DNA of 64,000 nt. It comes from Lysinibacillus capsici (lineage in GTDB: Bacteria > Bacillota > Bacilli > Bacillales_A > Planococcaceae). The notes under the pieces are model-generated. The model was not told the DNA's origin. It saw only the letters and a list, made by a program, of their open reading frames with translations, and did no database searches. The translations under genes were made by a program, and so were the position numbers. Shown here piece after piece: positions 25,837 through 37,146 of this stretch. Where the stretch lies: contig NZ_PXXX01000019.1 of NCBI RefSeq assembly GCF_003367505.1, positions 169,389 to 233,388 on the forward strand, in the 5' to 3' direction. Positions within the stretch are counted from its first letter, which is position 1, and every line of letters begins with the position of its first letter.

Positions 25837-25878
25837 AATTATTCAATAAGGTAAATAGAGGTATCGGGGTGATATGAT

Positions 25879-27579
25879 TTGAATATTAATATTGAGTTCT
25901 TGCCAAGTAAAAATGGTGAGGAAACATTAAAATTAAATGAGTATTTTGTACATAGTAAATATAATCCCAATAAAGAAGCGGAACAATTAATTCATAATCA
26001 ATACACACCTCATCACACTCATATCATTTTTGGTTATGGGTGTGGTTATGTTGTAGAGGCTTTATTAAAGCGTAGATCATTTGAAGAAACTATTATTGTG
26101 ATAGATCCCTTATTTGATAATCAAACATTAAGACCTAAACACAAAGCTTCTAATTTATTTATGTTTGATAGTACAGCCATTTCAGTACTTGAATTGTATA
26201 TAAATAAAATTGCTACAAATACACGTGTAGCCTTCAAAATGATATGTACTTCAAATTATGATAAGGTATTTCCTAATCAGTATAAAGAATTACTAAAAAA
26301 AATGCTTGATATACAGTATAAAAATAGAACAAATGATTATACGTTATTACGATATGCTAAGGACTGGCAGCGTAATTTCATAGAAAATTTACAAAATCTT
26401 TCTGTGGACTCCTCTATTGAAGGGTTACATAAAAAATATAATTGCCCTGTTGTAGTAGCTTCAGGAGGTCCATCTTTAACGAAGCAAATTCCATTAATAA
26501 AAAAATATAGGAAATATATAATACTAATTTCAGCAGGCTCTACTATTAATTCATTAGTAAGTAATGATTTAGAACCTGATTATGTTGTCACTATAGATGG
26601 TGGTGAACCTAATTATTTACACTTTAAGCAATTATTTTTACGAAATGCAGAAATAATTTATAGTATGCAAAATCACTATATGGTTAGAAAATCTTTTGAA
26701 AAAAAAGGCTTTGTCATGGGGACAAACGGTTTTGGAAAATTGAAAAAATATCTTGAAACTGAGATAGGAGTAAAATACCCTATTTTAGAATATGGAGGGA
26801 GTGTAGCTCATTCGGCCTTTAATGTTGCCCATTATATTACAACTGGACCAGTTGCTTTAATAGGACAAGATTTGGCGTATACTGATAATTTAACTCATGC
26901 TTCAAGTAACAAAAATGCTAGAGGTATCGATGAAGCATTTATTAAAGAACGAGAGGCGTTTCAAATCGAAGGTTATTATGGGGAACTTGTTTGGACAAAT
27001 CCTGTATTCCAATCAATGAAATTAGATTTTGAAGCTCTTATCTCAGTGAAAAAACCAGATGTACCATTTTATAACTGTACTGAAGGTGGTGTTAAAATAA
27101 AAGGTTTTGAACAAATGTCATTTGAAAATTTTTTAAAACAATCTGTAAGTAAAATAGAGGAATCTAAAGTAATAAAAGTAAATGATATTAACCTGAATTT
27201 AGACATCAATAATAATTTAAAACATATGCTTAACAATTTAAATGAGTTAAAAGTATTTTTAAATAAAGGGTTAATTATAATAGAGAAAATTGAACTATCT
27301 AAACAAATTGATAAAAAAGCTCTTAAAAAATTAGATGATTTGGAAATAAATGTTAATAAACTTCTTGATAAAATTCCCATTGAACCAATGACTAATTCAA
27401 TTACAATAGATATTTTAAGTAATTATTTACCAGCGGAAAATGAAACTACAGTTGAAACTTATAAACGAGTTAATAGGCAAACTAAGGCCTTATATACACA
27501 ACTACAGAGTGCTATAAATTATACTGAGCAGTGTATTAAAAATGTATTTGAAAATAGGGAGGTTGAGAACAATGAATGA
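25879..27579 (+). CDS. Maf-family flagellin glycosyltransferase (DUF115), copy 1
   Basis: 566 residues. Central DUF115/MptE-like Rossmann domain: VVVASGGPSL about 191-200, DYVVTIDGGEPN, EYGGSVAHSAFNVA and LIGQDLAYTDNLTHAS. Maf proteins transfer pseudaminic or legionaminic acid from CMP to Ser/Thr of flagellin in the cytoplasm. The C-terminal 150 residues form a Lys-rich coiled-coil-like region absent from copy 2. TTG start at 25879 with GGGGTGAT 5 nt upstream; the ATG at 25874 stops after two codons. Directly after hag, the expected place for its modifying enzyme. Confidence 0.9.
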   Translation: MNINIEFLPSKNGEETLKLNEYFVHSKYNPNKEAEQLIHNQYTPHHTHIIFGYGCGYVVEALLKRRSFEETIIVIDPLFDNQTLRPKHKASNLFMFDSTAISVLELYINKIATNTRVAFKMICTSNYDKVFPNQYKELLKKMLDIQYKNRTNDYTLLRYAKDWQRNFIENLQNLSVDSSIEGLHKKYNCPVVVASGGPSLTKQIPLIKKYRKYIILISAGSTINSLVSNDLEPDYVVTIDGGEPNYLHFKQLFLRNAEIIYSMQNHYMVRKSFEKKGFVMGTNGFGKLKKYLETEIGVKYPILEYGGSVAHSAFNVAHYITTGPVALIGQDLAYTDNLTHASSNKNARGIDEAFIKEREAFQIEGYYGELVWTNPVFQSMKLDFEALISVKKPDVPFYNCTEGGVKIKGFEQMSFENFLKQSVSKIEESKVIKVNDINLNLDINNNLKHMLNNLNELKVFLNKGLIIIEKIELSKQIDKKALKKLDDLEINVNKLLDKIPIEPMTNSITIDILSNYLPAENETTVETYKRVNRQTKALYTQLQSAINYTEQCIKNVFENREVENNE

Positions 27580-27916
27580 GGTAATTGATGTAATTAGTAG
27601 CTACAATAAGTATATTTTAAAGGTAACTAAAGGTAGTGTTCAAATTGCAGAACATTTACGTAAAGATGAAGTACCTGAAGCAATGCAAATGATTTTACAA
27701 TTTTCAGAAGGAATGGGCTGGCTAGTAGAAGCTAGTGAGCTACTTTCTAAAAATAAAGTAACAGTTCACTTACCAGTTGAACAAATTCATGAATTTTTAA
27801 ATGAAATTAATAGTGGGTTAGAACTCCAAGATTATGTATTAGTTGCAGATATGTTTGAGTATGAAATTGCACCATTTTTTGAACAATTATTACCAATTGA
27901 AGGGTTTGAGAACTGA
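27572..27916 (+). CDS. Small helical protein of unknown function between two maf genes
   Basis: 114 residues, acidic, predicted mostly helical, no signal or membrane segment (starts MNEVIDVISSYNKYILK; ends APFFEQLLPIEGFEN). I do not recognise a family. Its start overlaps the end of maf copy 1 by 8 nt and its end overlaps the start of maf copy 2 by one base, so it is tightly coupled to both. GGGAGG 9 nt before ATG 27572; the ATG at 27542 lies inside maf 1 without a ribosome binding site. It might be a Maf partner or a flagellin chaperone-like adaptor (FliS/FliT-sized), but that is inference. Confidence 0.8.
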   Translation: MNEVIDVISSYNKYILKVTKGSVQIAEHLRKDEVPEAMQMILQFSEGMGWLVEASELLSKNKVTVHLPVEQIHEFLNEINSGLELQDYVLVADMFEYEIAPFFEQLLPIEGFEN

Positions 27917-29118
27917 TGAACTGGGAAGTTGCTACTGCGAGAAATGGAGAAGCAACGTTAACTTTAAATAATTATGCAATCTATAGTAAATATAGACCTA
28001 GGGAAGATGCATGGAAGTGGATAGATAGTGAGTATGAAGAATCGATGGAACAGTATTTCTTAATTGGTTTAGGTCTTGGATATCATGCCGAAAGATTAGC
28101 TCAATTAGCAAAAGGTAAAAGAGTAATTGTATATTTCTTTGAAAAGTTAGAATACGAGTTATTTTTGAGAAATAACGAATCCGATGAATTACTACTAAAA
28201 ATAGATATTGTTCATGATTTGGAAGATGTTATCTTAAATAAAAAAACTCAGGTACTAATTTATGGAAGTTGGATAAAAGCCATTGGACAAAATCACCCAC
28301 TATTCATCTTTTTGGAAGATATAAAAATTAATCAAGTTACCTATAAAAAATCTGCTGAATTAATGGAAAATAATTTTAATAGCAATATGCAAATTGCTTC
28401 GCAAAAAATCTTAAATTACCCAGAATATAAAAAGAAAATTGCATGTCTTGTAGCATCTGGTCCAACACTTAATACCACAGTAAGCTGGTTAAAGGAAATA
28501 CAAGATAAAGTGGAAATATTCGCAGTAGGTTCAGCATTAAAATTATTATTGTTAAATGGAATAACCCCCACAGCAGCTATAATTTCAGACGCAAAACCTA
28601 ACATCGTTAAACAAATTCAAGGATCAGATTATTTAGGAACATTGTATTATTTAAGTACTGCCAATACCGAAACTATTTTGAAACATTCGGGTGATTCATA
28701 TATTTTATTTCAGCAAGGATATCCTTTAGCGGAAAAGGCTGCAAAGAAATTTAATATGCCTCTACTAGAGACAGGAGGCTCTGTATCTACCGTTGCTATT
28801 AGCCTACTTGAGTATTTCGATTTTGAAAAAATTATTTTATTTGGACAAGATCTAGGTTTTGTAGGCAACCATACTCATGCGAATAATTCTACCTCTGGAC
28901 GTGCTGCTAGTGATGATTTGAATATAAGAGAAGTTCTTGCTAATGATGGTTCTTTCATTCATACAACACCAAATTTGCAAGTCTATGCAAGATGGATAGA
29001 AAATAAGGCCAAACGAATGTCAAAAAAACTTTATACTACATCTGAACAAGGTGTTTTTATATCTAAAGTACTGTTTATAAATAAAAAAGAACTGAATAGT
29101 ATTGTTGGTACAAATTAA
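27916..29118 (+). CDS. Maf-family flagellin glycosyltransferase (DUF115), copy 2
   Basis: 400 residues. Begins with the same element as copy 1 (NGEATLTLNNYAIYSKYRP versus NGEETLKLNEYFVHSKYNP), then ACLVASGPTLN, ETGGSVSTVAISL, and ILFGQDLGFVGNHTHA. Shorter than copy 1 because the C-terminal coiled region is lacking. Two Maf copies beside two apparent nonulosonate pathways suggest that each may use a different CMP-sugar. ATG overlaps the preceding stop. Confidence 0.88.
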   Translation: MNWEVATARNGEATLTLNNYAIYSKYRPREDAWKWIDSEYEESMEQYFLIGLGLGYHAERLAQLAKGKRVIVYFFEKLEYELFLRNNESDELLLKIDIVHDLEDVILNKKTQVLIYGSWIKAIGQNHPLFIFLEDIKINQVTYKKSAELMENNFNSNMQIASQKILNYPEYKKKIACLVASGPTLNTTVSWLKEIQDKVEIFAVGSALKLLLLNGITPTAAIISDAKPNIVKQIQGSDYLGTLYYLSTANTETILKHSGDSYILFQQGYPLAEKAAKKFNMPLLETGGSVSTVAISLLEYFDFEKIILFGQDLGFVGNHTHANNSTSGRAASDDLNIREVLANDGSFIHTTPNLQVYARWIENKAKRMSKKLYTTSEQGVFISKVLFINKKELNSIVGTN

Positions 29119-29145
29119 AAGCCTACTGTAATGTAGGTTTTTATT
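29118..29145 (+). terminator. Terminator after maf copy 2
   Basis: AAGCCTAC / GTAGGTTT stem with a TGTAAT loop and a T-rich tail (TTTTTATTT). Confidence 0.75.
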
Positions 29146-29162
29146 TATGATTGAGGAATTTT

Positions 29163-29170
29163 GTCGATAT
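29163..29170 (+). promoter_or_regulatory. Possible sigma-D -10 element before pseB
   Basis: GTCGATAT matches 7 of 8 bases of the sigma-D -10 (GCCGATAT), but the -35 (TTTA at 15 nt) is poor. It would place the glycan operon in the motility regulon. Confidence 0.3.
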
Positions 29171-29212
29171 ATATAGATAGAAGTTGGTTATATAATAAAA
29201 TATATAAAATGA

Positions 29213-30205
<993 letters not shown>

Positions 30206-31189
30206 TTGATTGCGGTTGTTGGGGGAGCTGGCTATATAGGCTCACATACAGTTAAATATTTAATAGAACAAGATGAACAAGTTGTTGTATTTGATAATTT
30301 AAGTACAGGGCATCGCGAATGTGTGCCAGTTGAATTACCATTTGTTAAAGGTGATTTGGCTTCAATTGAGAACTTACACAATTTTTTTGCACAGTATCCT
30401 AATATCCATACAGTTATTCACTTTGCAGCATATGCCTATGTAGGTGAATCTGTGGTAGAGCCAGCGAAATATTATCGAAATAATTTAATCAATACAGTTA
30501 ATTTATTAGATGCAATGTTAGCACATAATGTGAAAAACATTGTATTCTCATCGACCTGTGCTACATACGGTAATCCAATTTCCTTACCAATTACTGAAGA
30601 GCATCCACAAAAACCGATTAATCCTTATGGTCGTACGAAGTTAATGATGGAGCAATTAATGGAGGACTACTCAGCTGCATATGGGTTTAACTATGCTGCA
30701 TTACGCTATTTTAATGCAGCTGGGGCATCAGAGGATAGCTCTATTGGTGAATGGCATGAGCCAGAGTCTCATTTGATTCCTTTAGTGCTTGATGTAGCAC
30801 TAGAGAAATCAAATTCTATTAATGTGTTTGGCTCAGATTTTGATACACCAGACGGCACATGTGTACGTGATTATATTCATGTGACGGATTTAGCGGACGC
30901 ACATTATAAGGCTGCACAATATTTAATGAAGGAACGAAAAAATATTAAGTTGAATTTAGCAAATGGTGAAGGATACTCCAATTTGGAAATTATTCAAATG
31001 GTTGAAGAGGTAACTGGAAAGCAGGTTACATATCAACTAACAGACCGACGACCTGGTGACCCAGGGCATTTAATTGGTTGCGCTGATAAAGCAATGGAAG
31101 TTATTCAATGGAAACCGAAATATGAATTAAAACAAATTATTGAATCTGCTTGGAAATGGCATCAGAAGAAATTTGGAGGCACAGTATGA
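30206..31189 (+). CDS. galE: UDP-glucose 4-epimerase GalE
   Basis: 327 residues, extended [53 protein letters not shown] (YxxxK) and RRPGDPG are all canonical. Interconverts UDP-Glc/UDP-Gal (or the GlcNAc forms). TTG start at 30206, GGGGGAG upstream, immediately after the pseB stop; overlaps the next gene by 4 nt. Confidence 0.92.
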   Translation: MIAVVGGAGYIGSHTVKYLIEQDEQVVVFDNLSTGHRECVPVELPFVKGDLASIENLHNFFAQYPNIHTVIHFAAYAYVGESVVEPAKYYRNNLINTVNLLDAMLAHNVKNIVFSSTCATYGNPISLPITEEHPQKPINPYGRTKLMMEQLMEDYSAAYGFNYAALRYFNAAGASEDSSIGEWHEPESHLIPLVLDVALEKSNSINVFGSDFDTPDGTCVRDYIHVTDLADAHYKAAQYLMKERKNIKLNLANGEGYSNLEIIQMVEEVTGKQVTYQLTDRRPGDPGHLIGCADKAMEVIQWKPKYELKQIIESAWKWHQKKFGGTV

Positions 31190-32121
31190 AGAAGCGTATT
31201 TTAGTTACAGGTGGAGCAGGTTTTCTTGGCTCACATTTGATTGATCGCTTGTTAGAGCAAGGGCATGAAGTTGTGTGTATTGATAATTTGCAAACAGGCT
31301 CATTGGATAATATAAAACAAATTATGAATGAAATCACATTTATTCAGCATGATATTACAGAGCCATTGCCCGAGTTAGGACAGATTGATGAAATTTATAA
31401 TTTAGCATGTCCAGCAAGTCCAGTTCATTATCAAGCAGACCCAGTGCATACATTCAAAACGAGTGTAATTGGGGCTTTATACTTATTAGAACTAGCTCGC
31501 CATTCAGGAGCGAAAATCTTTCAAGCTTCAACATCCGAAGTATATGGTGATCCGTTAGTGCACCCACAGCCAGAACAATATTGGGGACATGTCAATCCAA
31601 TTGGCATTCGTAGTTGTTACGATGAAGGAAAACGTGGTGCAGAAACATTATTCTTCGATTATGCAAGAATGTATGATATTGAAATTAAAATTGTACGTAT
31701 CTTTAATACATATGGTCCTCGAATGGATGCCAAGGATGGACGAGTAGTAAGTAATTTTATTGTGCAGTCATTGCAAAACAAGCCATTGACAGTTTACGGT
31801 GATGGTCAGCAAACTCGCTCATTTTGTTATGTAGATGATTTAATCGAAGGATTTTTAAGATTAATGGCTACTCCTAAACAAATTACTGGTCCTGTAAATC
31901 TAGGCAATCCGAATGAATTTACAATGCTTGAGCTTGCAGAAAAGGTAGTGAAATGGACTGGCAATAAAACGCCTTTACAATATGAGCCACTTCCACAGGA
32001 TGACCCAAAACAGCGCCAGCCGATTATAAATGAAGCAAAGCATTTATTAAATTGGGAACCGAAAATTATGTTAGAGGAAGGGCTTCAAAAAACTATTGCT
32101 TATTTCAAGGAGCGGGTGTAA
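31186..32121 (+). CDS. UDP-glucuronate decarboxylase (UDP-xylose synthase)
   Basis: 311 residues, extended SDR. The UXS signature is clear: [45 protein letters not shown] and [14 protein letters not shown] (catalytic Tyr-Lys in the YDEGK motif). Makes UDP-xylose from UDP-glucuronic acid, itself made by the ugd two genes on. ATG 31186 overlaps the galE stop (ATGA) with TTTGGAGG upstream; a frame start at 31150 lies inside galE and is not used. Suggests xylose or a derivative in the glycan. Confidence 0.92.
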   Translation: MKKRILVTGGAGFLGSHLIDRLLEQGHEVVCIDNLQTGSLDNIKQIMNEITFIQHDITEPLPELGQIDEIYNLACPASPVHYQADPVHTFKTSVIGALYLLELARHSGAKIFQASTSEVYGDPLVHPQPEQYWGHVNPIGIRSCYDEGKRGAETLFFDYARMYDIEIKIVRIFNTYGPRMDAKDGRVVSNFIVQSLQNKPLTVYGDGQQTRSFCYVDDLIEGFLRLMATPKQITGPVNLGNPNEFTMLELAEKVVKWTGNKTPLQYEPLPQDDPKQRQPIINEAKHLLNWEPKIMLEEGLQKTIAYFKERV

Positions 32122-33006
32122 ATGCAAAAAGTACGTAAAGCTGTTATTCCAGCTGCTGGATTAGGAACTCGTTTCCTACCAGCAACAAAGGCACAACCGA
32201 AGGAAATGTTACCGATTGTTGATAAGCCAACGATTCAATATATTGTAGAAGAAGCAGTTGCAGCAGGCATTGAAGATATCATTATTATAAGTGGACGAAA
32301 TAAAAGAGCAATTGAAGATCATTTCGATAAAACATATGAACTAGAAGAGTTATTAACGAAAAAAGGAAAATGGGATGATCTTGAGGAAATTCGAGCAATC
32401 TCAAATTTAGCCAATATCCATTATATTCGTCAAAAGGAAGCGAGAGGGCTTGGAGATGCTATTTATTGTGCTCACCGCTTTATAGGAGATGAACCTTTTG
32501 CGGTGCTGTTAGGGGATATAATTTTACAGGCTGAAAAACCAGCATTAGCGCAATTAATTGAAACGTACGACAAAGAGTTAGCATCAGTAATCGGTGTACA
32601 AGCTGTCGATATGAGCGTGGTACATCAGTATGGAGTGATTGATCCAAATGGCGAAATTGAAAAAGGAAAAGCAATTGAGGTAAAAGGTTTTATAGAAAAA
32701 CCAAAAGCCGAAGTTGCCCCTTCAAATTTAGCGATTATGGGACGTTATATACTAACACCGAATATTTTTAATGCTTTAAAAGTTACACAACCAGGAGCAG
32801 GTGAAGAAATTCAATTAACAGATGCCATTGAAATATTGAATCAATCTGAGCGTATTGTTGCACATGATGTGCAAGGGAAGCTTTATGATTGTGGTAGTAA
32901 GGTTGGGTTTGTACAAGCTACTATAGACTTTGCATTAGAACGAGAAAATTTACGAGATGAGATTTTGACCTACATAAAAGAAATTGCAAATAAGGAGGAA
33001 AGTTAA
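32122..33006 (+). CDS. UTP-glucose-1-phosphate uridylyltransferase (GtaB/GalU)
   Basis: 294 residues. [29 protein letters not shown] is split over the start motif; [24 protein letters not shown] and FIEKPKAE are conserved. Makes UDP-glucose from glucose-1-phosphate supplied by PgcA at the island's other end. Begins 1 nt after the preceding stop (GGAGCGGGTG upstream). Confidence 0.94.
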   Translation: MQKVRKAVIPAAGLGTRFLPATKAQPKEMLPIVDKPTIQYIVEEAVAAGIEDIIIISGRNKRAIEDHFDKTYELEELLTKKGKWDDLEEIRAISNLANIHYIRQKEARGLGDAIYCAHRFIGDEPFAVLLGDIILQAEKPALAQLIETYDKELASVIGVQAVDMSVVHQYGVIDPNGEIEKGKAIEVKGFIEKPKAEVAPSNLAIMGRYILTPNIFNALKVTQPGAGEEIQLTDAIEILNQSERIVAHDVQGKLYDCGSKVGFVQATIDFALERENLRDEILTYIKEIANKEES

Positions 33007-34215
33007 GTGTCAAATATAGCGATAATTGGAACAGGATATGTAGGACTTGTGACTGGAGTTGTTTTATCAGAAATCGGCAATACAGTAACTTGTATTGATA
33101 TAGATGAAAATAAAGTACGAATTTTGCAAAGAGGTCAATCACCTATTTATGAACCTGGTTTAGATGAGTTAATGGTAAAAAACATTGATGCAAAACGATT
33201 ATTCTTTACTACAAATCATAAAGAAGCATTAGCGAATTCAAACATAATTTTTATTGCAGTTGGTACACCACAAAGTGAAAGCGGTGCAGCAGATTTAACA
33301 TATATTAAACAAGCTGCAAAGGATATAGCATTAAATATTGTGAAAGACACTATTGTAGTTGTGAAAAGTACTGTACCAGTAGGGACAAATGATTTAGTAG
33401 AATCAATTATTAAAGAACACTTGATAACAAATAGAAAAGTAGATGTTGTATCTAATCCCGAATTTTTACGAGAAGGACACGCTATTCAAGACACTTTTTA
33501 CGGTGATCGTATTGTGATTGGTGCCGAAAATAATGAAGCAGGTAATACAATTAAGAAATTATTTAAACCATTAAACTTACCGATTGTACAAACAAATCGT
33601 CGCAGTGCAGAAATGATTAAATATGCAGCTAATGCTTTCTTAGCTGTAAAGATTAGCTATATTAATGAAATAGCAAATTTATGTGAGGCAATGGATGCAA
33701 ATGTATTAGATGTAGCAGAAGGTATGGGATTAGATCATCGTATAGGGCGGGCTTTTTTAAACCCAGGTTTAGGCTATGGCGGTTCTTGCTTCCCAAAAGA
33801 TACCGAGGCAATTGCATATTTAGGTAGAGAATATTGTGCACCATTAACGATTGTGGAAAATGCCATTAAAGCCAATTTCCGTCAACGTGAGATTTTTTTA
33901 CAAAAAGTGTTGAATTACTTTGATGGTAATTTAGAAGGTAAAATCATTGGTATGTTAGGTTTATCCTTTAAACCTAATACGGATGATTTACGAGAAGCTC
34001 CCTCAGTGTATTTAATTGAAGAATTAGAAAAACGTGGAGCAATTGTGAAGGCATATGACCCAGTAGTTAAACATTTGCCTCAGTGTGTAGAACACTTTGA
34101 TGAAGTAATTAATAATTCTAATATAGTGTTACTTGTAACTGAGTGGGAAGAATTTAAGTCATTAGAAATCCCTGCAAATAAACTATTCGATGGGAGATAC
34201 TTCTTGAAGAAATGA
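33007..34215 (+). CDS. UDP-glucose 6-dehydrogenase (Ugd/TuaD)
   Basis: 402 residues, a little short of the usual 430-440. N-terminal GTGYVGLVTGVVLSEIGNTV for NAD; FLREGHAIQDTFYGDRIVIG; catalytic Cys in NPGLGYGGSCFPKDT; GLSFKPNTDDLREAPS. Oxidises UDP-Glc to UDP-GlcA for the decarboxylase upstream. GTG start with AAGGAGGAAAG. Overlaps the next gene by 4 nt. Confidence 0.94.
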   Translation: MSNIAIIGTGYVGLVTGVVLSEIGNTVTCIDIDENKVRILQRGQSPIYEPGLDELMVKNIDAKRLFFTTNHKEALANSNIIFIAVGTPQSESGAADLTYIKQAAKDIALNIVKDTIVVVKSTVPVGTNDLVESIIKEHLITNRKVDVVSNPEFLREGHAIQDTFYGDRIVIGAENNEAGNTIKKLFKPLNLPIVQTNRRSAEMIKYAANAFLAVKISYINEIANLCEAMDANVLDVAEGMGLDHRIGRAFLNPGLGYGGSCFPKDTEAIAYLGREYCAPLTIVENAIKANFRQREIFLQKVLNYFDGNLEGKIIGMLGLSFKPNTDDLREAPSVYLIEELEKRGAIVKAYDPVVKHLPQCVEHFDEVINNSNIVLLVTEWEEFKSLEIPANKLFDGRYFLKK

Positions 34216-34979
34216 AGAACAAAGAAATGATAAGAAAAATGGATATTCTTATAAAGATAAATCAAAAGATAATTGACGCATTAAAAGTGATTGATCACAA
34301 TGCTAAGGGATTTTGTATTGTTATAAATGAGAATAATCAAGTCATGGGCACGATAACTGATGGAGATATACGGAGATTTTTACTTGAAGAAAAATCTATA
34401 TATAGCGATATAAATGAAGTGATGAATACTGATTTTGAATATGTAAATGTGTTAGATGAATTTGAAATAGTAGTAGAAAAGTTCAAAAAACATAAAATAA
34501 ATTTTTTGCCCATTTTGGATAATAGGGGTAATTTAATTAATGTTATTACAAAAAAGCAGTTACATGTATTGATTTTAGAAGGAAGAAATTGGTCTACTGA
34601 TATAATCTTTGATGATTTAGATATTAATCTGTTAGAACATGAGATTTATAATAGACCATGGGGTTATTACAAAACAGTTTATTTGAATGATTATGCAAGA
34701 GCAAAAGTAATTATAGTAAATCCTAAAGGGAAATTAAGTCTACAGGAACATAAATTTAGAGATGAGCATTGGGTAATTATAAAGGGACACGGAGAGATTA
34801 CCATAGGGGAAAGTATTAAAAAAATTGCTGAGGGTCAGTATTTTTTTGTTCCTAAAGGATGTAAACATCGAATAGAAAATATTTCCAAGGAACTACCATT
34901 AATAATTTCTGAAGTTCAATTAGGCAGTTATTTTGGAGAAGATGATATTATTCGATACTCCGATGTATATGGAAGATAA
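34212..34979 (+). CDS. Tandem CBS domains fused to a mannose-6-phosphate isomerase-type cupin
   Basis: 255 residues. Residues about 10-125: two CBS motifs (AKGFCIVINENNQVMGTITDGDIRRFLL and INFLPILDNRGNLINVITK), similar to the N-terminus of LegX/PtmE, which precedes a nucleotidyltransferase in legionaminic acid loci. Residues about 145-255: cupin of the ManC type II isomerase domain (RPWGYYKTV, GKLSLQEHKFRDEHW, VPKGCKHRIEN). Thus the CBS pair is joined to the cupin, and the nucleotidyltransferase sits separately at 41.5 kb. Likely role: fructose-6-P to mannose-6-P, perhaps nucleotide-regulated. First gene of the very AT-rich segment. Confidence 0.82.
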   Translation: MKNKEMIRKMDILIKINQKIIDALKVIDHNAKGFCIVINENNQVMGTITDGDIRRFLLEEKSIYSDINEVMNTDFEYVNVLDEFEIVVEKFKKHKINFLPILDNRGNLINVITKKQLHVLILEGRNWSTDIIFDDLDINLLEHEIYNRPWGYYKTVYLNDYARAKVIIVNPKGKLSLQEHKFRDEHWVIIKGHGEITIGESIKKIAEGQYFFVPKGCKHRIENISKELPLIISEVQLGSYFGEDDIIRYSDVYGR

Positions 34980-35003
34980 TGTTTGAATTTTGGGAGGAAA
35001 AAT

Positions 35004-36119
35004 ATGCGAGCGTCTAATATTATATATCCAATTTCAGTACCTAAATTATTTGATGAGGAAAGAGCAAATTTAATCGATGCATTTGATTCTAGTTGGATTT
35101 CAAGTAATGGGAAATATATAAGAGATTTTGAAGAAAAGTTTGCTCGTTTTATAGGAGTAGATTATGGTGTAGCAGTTTCCAATGGTACAACTGCTATTCA
35201 TTTGGCATTAGAAGCTCTAAATATTGGTGAAAATGATGAAGTTATAGTACCAGATCTAACATTTGCAGCGACAATTAATGCAATATTACACTCAGGTGCA
35301 ACGCCAGTTATTATAGACGTTAATGATGAATGGTGTATTTCTACAGAAGAAATAAAAAAAGCTATATCCCCTAAAACCAAAGCTATTATTCCTGTTCATA
35401 TTTATGGTCAGCCTTGTAATATGATAGAAATATTAAAAATAGCGAAAGAGCATCAACTATATGTAATAGAAGATTGTGCAGAGGCACATGGTGCACATAT
35501 TGATAACAAGAAAGTTGGAGCGTTTGGTGATATTAGTTGCTTTTCCTTTTTTGCAAATAAAATAATTACAACAGGAGAGGGCGGAATTTGTTTAACAAAG
35601 GATGCGGGAATTGCTGAAAGATTGAAAATATTGCGGGATCATGGGATGAATCCAAAGCGAAAATATTTCCATGATTTTGTTGGTTATAATTACAGAATGA
35701 CTAATCTTCAAGCAGCAATAGGATTAGGGCAATTAAATAAAATAGTTTCGTTTCTTGAAAAAAGAAAAAAAATAGAGGATTTATATAAAAAATATTTAAT
35801 AAATAATCCATTTATTGATTTCCAACCTCAAAAAGAAGGAAAAGTTTGTTGGTTAGTTAGTGTATTAGTTAAAAATATTAGCAGGGATAAATTAAAAAAA
35901 TTACTATTAGAAGAAGGAATTGAAACTAGACAGTTCTTCATACCTTTGTCAAAAATGGATATATATAGAAACTATAGTCAGGCAGATAATATAAATACGC
36001 TTAAATTATCTGAAGAAGGTATGAATTTACCTACTTATTTAGACTTAAATGAGCAAGATATACAGTCTATTTGTGAAAAAATTAATCAAATTGTCTATAA
36101 ATTAGGAGAAAAACGATGA
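35004..36119 (+). CDS. DegT/DnrJ/EryC1 aminotransferase, GDP-perosamine synthase-like
   Basis: 371 residues, PLP-dependent fold type [15 protein letters not shown] binds phosphate; [22 protein letters not shown] (PLP-ring Asp) and [17 protein letters not shown] with the Schiff-base Lys follow. The motif set is closer to perosamine synthase (Per/RfbE) than to PseC, and the next gene is GDP-mannose 4,6-dehydratase, which makes its substrate. Product would be GDP-4-amino-4,6-dideoxy-D-mannose. ATG 35004 has GGGAGG 7 nt upstream; TTG 34983 is unlikely. Overlaps gmd by 4 nt. Confidence 0.85.
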   Translation: MRASNIIYPISVPKLFDEERANLIDAFDSSWISSNGKYIRDFEEKFARFIGVDYGVAVSNGTTAIHLALEALNIGENDEVIVPDLTFAATINAILHSGATPVIIDVNDEWCISTEEIKKAISPKTKAIIPVHIYGQPCNMIEILKIAKEHQLYVIEDCAEAHGAHIDNKKVGAFGDISCFSFFANKIITTGEGGICLTKDAGIAERLKILRDHGMNPKRKYFHDFVGYNYRMTNLQAAIGLGQLNKIVSFLEKRKKIEDLYKKYLINNPFIDFQPQKEGKVCWLVSVLVKNISRDKLKKLLLEEGIETRQFFIPLSKMDIYRNYSQADNINTLKLSEEGMNLPTYLDLNEQDIQSICEKINQIVYKLGEKR

Positions 36120-37129
36120 AGATTGCATTAATAACAGGTGTGACTGGTCAAGATGGTGCATATCTGGCTAGGTTTCTATTAAATAAAAATTATGTCGTAC
36201 ATGGTCTAGTAAGACGTTCATCTTTAGAAAAGTTTGATCGAATTGAAGAATTATTGGAACAACCAAATTTTAAAATACACTATGGGGATATAAGTGATTC
36301 AACCAATATTATTCGTATTATTTCTGAAATCAAACCGGATGAAATTTATAATTTAGCAGCACAAAGCCATGTACATGTTTCTTTTGATACTCCAGAATAT
36401 ACTGCTAATACAGATGGAATTGGCACATTAAGAATTTTAGAATCAATACGTATCCTAGGACTGGAGAAAAAAACAAAATTTTATCAAGCTTCTACTAGTG
36501 AACTATATGGAAAAGTGATTGAAACACCTCAAACTGAGAACACACCATTTTATCCTAGAAGTCCTTATGCTGTGGCAAAGTTATATGCATACTGGATTAC
36601 AGTGAATTATAGAGAAGCGTATAATATTTATGCTTGTAACGGAATTTTATTTAACCATGAGTCACCCTTAAGAGGAGAAACTTTTGTAACACGTAAGATT
36701 ACAATTGCAGCAACCAAAATTAAAGAGGGATTTCAAGATTGCTTATATTTAGGGAATTTAGATGCAAAGCGTGATTGGGGATATGCTGAAGACTATGTTG
36801 AAGCAATGTGGCTAATGCTCCAACAAGAAAAACCAGAAGATTTTGTTATTGCAACAGGACAAACTAGAACTGTAAGGGAATTTGTAGATGAGGTTTTCAA
36901 GTTACTTGATATAAATGTTAAATGGGAAGGTCAAGGGCTTAATGAGGTAGGCATTAATACTGATACTGGTAAAACAATTGTAGCAGTAGACCCTAAATTC
37001 TTTAGGCCAACAGAAGTAGATTTATTATTAGGCGACAGTACTAAGGCTAAAGAAAAGTTAGGATGGGCGCCAAAAACATCATTTACTAAATTGGTTGAAA
37101 AAATGGTTATGGCAGATTTAATTAAATAA
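36116..37129 (+). CDS. gmd: GDP-mannose 4,6-dehydratase
   Basis: 337 residues, extended [20 protein letters not shown] (NADP), [47 protein letters not shown] (YxxxK) and [16 protein letters not shown] are diagnostic. Converts GDP-mannose to GDP-4-keto-6-deoxy-mannose for the aminotransferase. No GDP-fucose synthase is present, so the 4-amino branch is the expected fate. Overlaps the aminotransferase. Confidence 0.95.
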   Translation: MKIALITGVTGQDGAYLARFLLNKNYVVHGLVRRSSLEKFDRIEELLEQPNFKIHYGDISDSTNIIRIISEIKPDEIYNLAAQSHVHVSFDTPEYTANTDGIGTLRILESIRILGLEKKTKFYQASTSELYGKVIETPQTENTPFYPRSPYAVAKLYAYWITVNYREAYNIYACNGILFNHESPLRGETFVTRKITIAATKIKEGFQDCLYLGNLDAKRDWGYAEDYVEAMWLMLQQEKPEDFVIATGQTRTVREFVDEVFKLLDINVKWEGQGLNEVGINTDTGKTIVAVDPKFFRPTEVDLLLGDSTKAKEKLGWAPKTSFTKLVEKMVMADLIK

Positions 37130-37146
37130 TTTTAAAGGTGATTGAT

